From Tetracentron sinense (taxonomy: Eukaryota > Streptophyta > Magnoliopsida > Trochodendrales > Trochodendraceae), in the NCBI GenBank assembly GCA_015143295.1, contig CM026560.1:808501-872500 (forward strand): a DNA stretch of 64,000 bases, given 5' to 3'. The position numbers were made by a program, and so were the translations under genes. Position 1 is the stretch's first letter. Each line of letters starts with the position of its first letter. Below are positions 57,930-64,000 of the stretch, piece by piece. The notes below the pieces were generated by a model, which had not been told where the DNA came from, did no database searches, and saw only the letters and a program-made list of their open reading frames with translations.

Positions 57930-58443
57930 GTGATTCTAATATCTTCTCTCTTAATAGACAGTGCTCTGATAAAGTACTTCCATATGAACATGTGGAAACG
58001 GATCTACCTAGGCTTCTATTGGAGTCGAGGAAATGCACAAACAGTAATATTTGATGATTATGTCACTAAATTTAAGGAATTTGACAAAATATTATTCCCT
58101 TGAAATAATTTTCTTTTTCTGTGTAGAAGGAATGAATCCAGACTCACCCTTAAAAATGGACCTGCCGTACAATGTGCCCATCTAACAGCTACTCCAACCC
58201 CAAAACTTGCCAGACTTATCGAAAATAATTAAAACAGCCCAGAAGATGCAACTTTTAACAGAGTTTTCTGATAGAAAAAACAAAGGTCTGTGGATGAGAT
58301 GAAATGTAGTTGTCCTAACAGGAAAATCTTAGCATGAAAAATAACTTGCAATTATCATGCTCATTTCTATATCTGTTTTTCTTTGTCGAATTGTCAGTTG
58401 TTAATGAGAGCCTAATCAATGTTATGAATGATATTTGGCAAGG
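57930..58443 (+). other. Probable 3' UTR and downstream sequence of the oligopeptidase gene
   Basis: About 510 bp between the stop codon and the CACTA element. AT-rich poly(A)-signal-like words (AATAATTTT near 58094, GAAAATAATTAAAA near 58218, AAAATAAC near 58338) are present. The true cleavage site cannot be fixed from sequence alone. Confidence 0.4.
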
Positions 58444-58919
58444 GTGCACTACAACAAAACAACCGCATAGCAATGAAAATTTTCCGTAAAACCGTGCCTA
58501 AACCATGACAGTTGCTCTTGTCACTGATGCTATTAGACACAGAAAGAATTATCCGTTTCTAATACTATTATTAGAAACGGAACTATTTCCGTGTCTAACC
58601 TTTATTCGTAGATATTAAAAACGTATATGACGTTACAATGTTCCGTGTCTAATGATACTATTAGACATGGAAATATCTCCGTGTCCAATAAATGTTGGCA
58701 ACGGAAAAAATTATGTGTCTAATATTTGTTTGACACAGAATTATTTCCGTGTCTAATACATCTTTGCAACTGAACTATTTCCATGTCTAATTAACATTAG
58801 AGACGGAAATATTTCCATTTCTGATACTAAATTTTTTTTTTTTTCAAACCAGTATCCTGAATACAATAACTTGTTTATAGAACCTGTAACATGTTTTCTC
58901 CGATTTCACATAATAGATA

Positions 58920-58997
58920 GATTTATATCCACATCTATACATTCCACATCCACATCAATATCCATATCCACATCTATACATCCCACATCCACAACTA
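58920..58997. repeat. Short minisatellite in the CACTA element
   Basis: Repeats of ATCCACATCTATACAT / CCCACATCCACATC, about six units of 12-18 bp. Confidence 0.6.
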
Positions 58998-59447
58998 TAA
59001 GTAATAAAAATTACAACTATAGCAATATTCTAATTAAGGAAAAATAAATAGAAACGTGTCAAAACTCATTAAAGATAGAAAACTAGTTAGTGTTATACAA
59101 CAAAAAGACAGAACATGAACTAGTAATCGGAGCAAACAACTTAGTCATTGTCCAAATTAAATCACTATACGCAACATAATAGACAACATAAGAATAACAT
59201 TTTCAATCAATGAAAATCTAGGAAACCAACTATAAAATTGCTAGAAATAAAATTTAGTCAAGCAACTATTGCCTTCATTGGAAGTTTACGGGTTTAACTC
59301 TCAGAAATTGGGCACAAGCATATAGGTTTCTCAGTTTAACTATTCACAATACCAAAAATATGAACAAAAAAAGTGAACTTCTATTTAACTCTTCACATGC
59401 CAACCAAGCATGTGACGGTAAATCTCTAGTCAAGGGGGAAATCGGGG

Positions 59448-62065
59448 TTATAACGACCCCAAAACCCCACCTTGGTCATAATGGGACTTTGGGTTCACCA
59501 CATTATTTATCTTTGCTTAATCTTCATAGCAATAAGGCAAACTAAAAAATAATTCTACATATATAATAACCATAAAATTTCTTTCCATAAGAACATCTCA
59601 TCCGATTAAAATAATTTGACGATAATTCAAATTTACAAACATATACTAAAGCAACATCTACTATAAAGGTCTCAAGTCTATTATCTTTTACAAGTATTCT
59701 CTCAACAAAACTGGAACTGTAACAAACTAATAGTACGGGAACCGTTCAAGATCCCGGGCTCCATCAACTGGGATATCACCTTCTTCTCCTTCCTCAATGT
59801 ACTCCTCTTCTACCCAAGGAATAACTGATTGATCTTACGCCAGACCTAAACGACAATAGCAGGTCAATTGAGCATTGAATATTCAGCGGATATCCAAACT
59901 AACCAACAATAACACATGCATATATCAAATATCCAAATCACGTAACAATTATAAAGTCAATAATAGTTTAATATAATATGAACATAATCAGAGTACGGAA
60001 ACATGTGAACATCATAACTTAGCTTGACTCGTGTACTTGTGTGACTCTTGAACTTGTGACTCTTGGACTTGTATCATGAATGTCAAGCATGCTTGTTTTC
60101 CTATAAAAATAGTCATCGAGGTCTTTGTATTTAGATCCATGGAGGTGCATCAATAGAAACGTAAGTCCCTAGAGCTCTTAGATCTCAAATATTCATGATA
60201 ATTATCCTGGACTTGAAGTTTTATCCATAGAGAGCATCAACGAATACCGGAGCTACTTGAATTTCAGGGTCCCTGTAAAATCATGTAGTGTCCTTGTCCT
60301 TGTACTTGTATTTCAGTGTTCAGAATCCTTGTACTTGTCCTTGTCCTTGTATTTCAGTATCTAGTGTCCATGCAGTGTTCGTGTTCATGCTTGTGCACCC
60401 GTGTGACTTGTAAACTATCACACATGTGAACTTGTGCTTGAGTGTTATGATTAACATCCGAATTCGGTCATTACCTAGATTTCATCTTCCGTCAAGAAAC
60501 TCCGCTAGATTACATCTCCCTGGTTAAAGAATTCTTAACATGGATAACTTCCTCTAGGTTCTGGCCTATCCGAATATCAATCACCATTTAACATGAATAA
60601 GCATAATTTATCATAACATACTTCATATTTTGTCATGCTCATGCTAACATTTCTAACATCATTATTATGCATAATTCATTATTGCATATCTTATTGTACT
60701 CATACAAACCTTCCAATATCATTATTTTCCATACTTATTGTTCTTAGACATTTCAACAAACACCTATCATGCGTTAGTTATGTACACAATGCCCTTCCCA
60801 TTTTCACATTTCATAACCATTACATACTCATCGATAAACCACATTTATCCCTTCCAAACTCAACATCAATCCATACTTTCATAATTCATCCATTTTCCAT
60901 TTTAGCCCATCACCATCATCTTCATTCATTTATACTCCACAACCATTTCATTTGAACCCTTTCTCTATCATTTCTAAGCATTCTATTCAATGTAATCATA
61001 TCAATTAACAATAAACAACATTTATTTCATTTATCATGCTAAATCAATAATCATAATAATACAAGAGTTAGACTAGATATGATATTAATCCTCAATTCAT
61101 ATTTCAATTCCTTAATTCATGCATTTCACATAAATCTCTTGATAATCCATACATATTCTTATTTAAGCATACAAAACATCTAAATAAAGTTGAGTTAGAA
61201 AAGATATCGACATTTGGGATCCTTCATTTGGATCCAAATCACTTAAGAAGGCTTTGGGGAAGATCTTCAAGCTCTCCTTGTAATCCCCAAGCAATTTCTT
61301 CCTTAGAACCCTAGGTTCTCTCATCTCCTTTGTCAAATTAGGTTTAGAAATGTTTAGAATCCTAAAACCCTCGAAATAGAACCTATATTTATAGTATAGG
61401 GGTTCAAAACCTTGATTTTCGAACTATTAAAAAAATCTGGGCGCGACTGCGATCTATCGCACTTGATGCTGATTTATCGCAAATCTTACAGAATGTTTCT
61501 GAAATTTTTTGACTAAGTGCGATCGATTGCACCTTACCTGCGATCGATCGTACGTAGCTAGCACAGTTCTTACTGTTCTTCAGCAGCAACAACACCAGCA
61601 CCATTTCTTCTTCAGCATCAACCTATCAACATACTTATTTTATTTTAAAAATAAATTAAAATAAGAAAGTACCCCCCATTTGGATTCAATAAAAAATACT
61701 AGAAAATCCAATTCCTTATAAACCAAAATCTCATTTTTCAGTTTTAGGCTAAAAATTGAAAATCTCGGTCGTCGTAAGATTTTCGATAAACAAGTTAACC
61801 ACTCTATACATAATAATAAAATTGCATACCTTTATTTAGCCTATAAACATCCATTTTCGGGAAAAATCATCTCAAAATTCAATAATTTATATTTTTGCTA
61901 AAACCACACCCCTTTTGAAATTTTGACCTTCTTGCACTTAATCATTTAAAATTTTTACTTAAGATCATTAAAGAATAAGGCATCACATATACTAAAACTC
62001 ATCCTTGACCATTTAAACCCTTATTAATTGTATTACTGACATGAAGGAAAGTTTGGGTCTCTACA
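59448..62065 (+). mobile_element. Solo LTR (2.6 kb) inserted in the CACTA element
   Basis: It starts TTATAACGACCCCAAAACCCC (the expected TG is changed) and ends GGGTCTCTACA. Flanks CGGGG (59443-59447) and GGGGG (62066-62070) form a 5-bp duplication with one mismatch. CACTA subterminal sequence lies left and CACTA coding sequence lies right. The interior holds CTTGTACTTG-type repeats (60030-60400), a TATA-like CCTATATTTATAGTATAGG (~61383) and GCGATCGATTGCA-type palindromes (61448-61552). No gag-pol or primer-binding site. Confidence 0.55.
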
Positions 62066-63137
62066 GGGGGACTGGGTGGCATCGTCATCATGAGATGGGC
62101 GGAACTAGGATGGTGATCTGGGGAAGGATGGGAATGCCCCAATCTGGAAGAACCCTGCAATCTCGGCCATGTACTGCCGGTGTCTGCCCACCTCAGCCTC
62201 CAACCTCGACACAATCTCCTAGTGCGCATTCTCCGCTGCCAGTCGCGCAGCCTCAACATCTTGTGCCCTCCGCCTCCAGCAGTGTTGTCAGAACCGGACC
62301 GGACCTGCCGGTCGAACCGGTGGAGCCGAGAACCAGGAACCAGTCCCCTAAACGGTTTCCAAAACCCTCAGAACCGGCCATAATTCAAAGCCAGGCTATT
62401 TAGTGAGAACCGTGGGAACCGGTGGTCAAAATCGGTCATATATGGGTAAAAATGGATTTTTTAAAAATAAAAAAAGGACACGGTTGAACCGGACCGGTGG
62501 AACCGGGAACCGGCCACTCAACCGATTCGATGACTGGTCCGGTTCTGATAACATTGGCCTCCAGTGATCTACATCAGGAGCGTGAAACTGTGAGGGTGTA
62601 ACACCCAGTCCATAAGTGCAGACACACCTGTGTCCGTCTGGATCCATCACCTAGGTGAATACCTCATTCCGGACAATGCTACTATTGGTGCTCTCAGGGT
62701 GCTGGCTCAACTGCTCAGTCATCTGCATCTGCAGTTATAGATATATCTTCAATTTTGATAATCAAACCTAACATTAAAAACACAATTTGCATGCAACGTC
62801 AATAATACTGAATGATTAAATGCATAAACATACGTGCAACTGCTGTAATGTCTGGTCGACGAAAGTCTCATCCCTGCGTGTATGGAACACCCCAAACATA
62901 TGGAGCCGGTTCAGCTCCAGCCCGTCCGGATGGTTTGCACGCTTCATGAAAAATTTAAGAGGAGTTTAATAACTTCATAACGAAAATAGTATCAAAAGCA
63001 TTAATTGAACATTTAGACCCTAAATGATTATGTGATAGCTATACCTCAGTCTCCTTGTAATGGGCATAAGGTCTCGTCCCAGCTTTGTGAGCCATAGTTA
63101 GATTCGCTTGATTCTGCCTATTCTTCTCCCTGATAAC
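62066..63137 (-). pseudogene. CACTA second ORF (transposase-24 / TNPA-like), interrupted
   Basis: Minus-strand exons: 63137-63045 (VIREKNRQNQANLTMAHKAG), 62941-62834 (RANHPDGLELNRLHMFGVFHTRRDE), and one from 62728 with VRNEVFT then YGLGVTPSQFHAPD. After the inserted MITE (62280-62556) a coiled-coil part follows, with VEAARLAAENAH and EIVSRLEAEVGRHRQYMAEI, to about 62090. Splice sites are plausible (GAG|GTATAG, GCAC|GTATGT). Stops occur after NEVFT and after ENAH. The order matches plant transposase-24 family proteins encoded by CACTA elements. Confidence 0.75.
62280..62556. mobile_element. 277-bp hAT-type MITE with GAACCGG repeats
   Basis: The ends CAGTGTTGTCAGAACCGGAC and GTCCGGTTCTGATAACATTG are inverted repeats. 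The 8-bp duplication GCCTCCAG (62272-62279 and 62557-62564) is perfect. The interior is dense in AACCGG/CCGGTT. It splits the CACTA second ORF. Confidence 0.85.
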
Positions 63138-63208
63138 CTATTATTTACATGATGTCAGTCAGTTAGTATTGTGAGGATATTGATCATAGAAGATTAAAGC
63201 TCAAACTG

Positions 63209-63961
63209 TTATATAGGAGTCCGCAATCTTCCATCGTGAAATTCCACAAACGGACATGCAATATCATTGGCATGTTCCTTCCAGTATAACATGCAATTGT
63301 TTTGGCATGCATCAATCTTATTGTAATCAAGGCCTAATTCTCCAATTATCTTTTTAGTTCGGTAGAAGGATGCAGACAAAATCTCACTCTCGGGAAGTGC
63401 CACTTTCAGTAACTCAAGTAATATTGTAAATGATTTGTCACTCCATCCATTGAAACACTTAATGCTATATAATCGGATGATGAAAGACAATTTATTGAAT
63501 TTTTTACATTTGGGATACAAATCTTGCTCGGCATCTTTTACTAACTTATAGAATTTTGCGGCTTCTGCGTTGGGACTCTCTTTTGTTTCACTTGGTCCAT
63601 CATCGACTATCACTTTGTTTGCACGATTAGGCCCGAATGCTGCGTGCAACATCTCTTGCATATCATCAATTACAGGGTTATTCACGTCTCTCACCACTTG
63701 GACAGTTGAAGATCTAAGATGCGGTCTTTCTCCGTGGAAAATCTACGTAGTTGTGGCATGATGCTTATCAAATCCATCGTATATCAAATGCTCGTACACA
63801 CTGTGTCGTATTCAATAATATCGATTACTACATTTTTTACACGGACACTTGATAGTACTGCCAAGTTGTGGAGACTGACTAAATGCAAAATCCAAGAAAT
63901 TGTTCACACCCGTTTTATATATATCACTCTATCTGTTTGCAGAAACCCAACTTTTATCCAT
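63209..63961 (-). pseudogene. CACTA transposase (tnp2) N-terminal part
   Basis: The start ATG at 63961-63959 gives MDKSWVSANR, the opening of the transposase-associated domain, followed by KCPCKKCSNRYY with its cysteine cluster and YEHLIYDGF, IFHGERPHL. It is broken by three in-frame stops. From 63697 a clean frame continues with DDMQEMLHAAFG, EAAKFYKLVKDAEQDLYPKC, GWSDKSFTILLELLK and ACQNNCMLYWKEHAND. A one-base deletion near 63262 shifts the frame before the CxxCG motif. The DDE catalytic part of tnp2 is missing: only ~70 bp separate this fragment from the second ORF. Confidence 0.88.
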
Positions 63962-64000
63962 GGTCACTTTATCAGCTTTCGCAATCACTAACAACGGAAG

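Larger units (their letters stand above)
58447..64000 (-). mobile_element. CACTA (En/Spm) DNA transposon, 3' end to beyond the window edge
   Basis: The terminus CACTACAACAAAACAACC at 58447 is preceded by GTG (possible 3-bp duplication). It is followed by a classical subterminal region with many TTAGACACGGAAATA / TATTTCCGTGTCTAA words (58540-58830). Coding relics lie on the minus strand at 62066-63961, so the 58447 end is the 3' end, and the 5' end lies right of 64000. It contains a solo LTR (59448-62065) and an hAT MITE (62280-62556). Confidence 0.85.

Noticed and set aside
1-64000. CRISPR arrays, bacterial operons, rRNA or intact tRNA genes
   Set aside because: Nothing of the kind was seen. 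All repeats are transposon-derived or simple, and the gene structure is eukaryotic.

Overview
This is plant nuclear DNA from a flowering plant. It is AT-rich, and one host gene with canonical GT-AG introns sits in a dense bed of Ty1/copia LTR elements, LINEs, solo LTRs, hAT-type non-autonomous elements and a CACTA element. Low GC, copia dominance and very long introns fit a non-grass angiosperm (a eudicot or magnoliid). The species cannot be fixed from this window.

The only host gene recognised is an oligopeptidase B-type serine protease (S9A, prolyl oligopeptidase family) on the + strand. Ten exons are visible between 5751 and 57929. They encode 657 residues with no stop or frameshift and carry a complete Ser/Asp/His triad. 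The first exon or exons, with the start codon, lie left of the window. About 2 kb of coding sequence is spread over more than 52 kb, because four introns (9.7, 5.8, 14.5 and 16.8 kb) are filled with nested transposable elements.

Layout. 1-5750: upstream intron with a copia 5' end (-), a LINE RNase H relic, a ~250-bp tandem repeat split by a TIR element, and miscellaneous repeat debris. 6331-16049: a CATGGTTC-type TIR element carrying a nested CAAGGTT-type hAT element, then a ~3.8-kb solo LTR carrying a second copy of that hAT element. 16397-22158: a copia integrase scrap and a LINE split by a CATGGTTC element, which itself holds a 981-bp hAT element. 22451-36921: an hAT element, a copia 5' half, a large minus-strand copia split by a LINE, a deletion-derivative copia with both LTRs, and a tandem pair of tRNA-like SINEs. 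37081-40897: four short introns around the catalytic exons. 41022-57838: a plus-strand copia split by a solo LTR (inside a duplicated promoter-like repeat), a LINE, a nearly complete minus-strand copia, an hAT element and a second LINE.

57930-64000: the 3' UTR, then a CACTA element running off the right edge. Its minus-strand transposase lacks the catalytic body and runs almost directly into the second CACTA ORF. The CACTA holds a 2.6-kb solo LTR and a 277-bp hAT MITE. Nesting order can be read from target-site duplications of 5 bp (LTR elements), 8-9 bp (hAT) and 10-13 bp (LINEs). All sequence comparisons here were made by eye.
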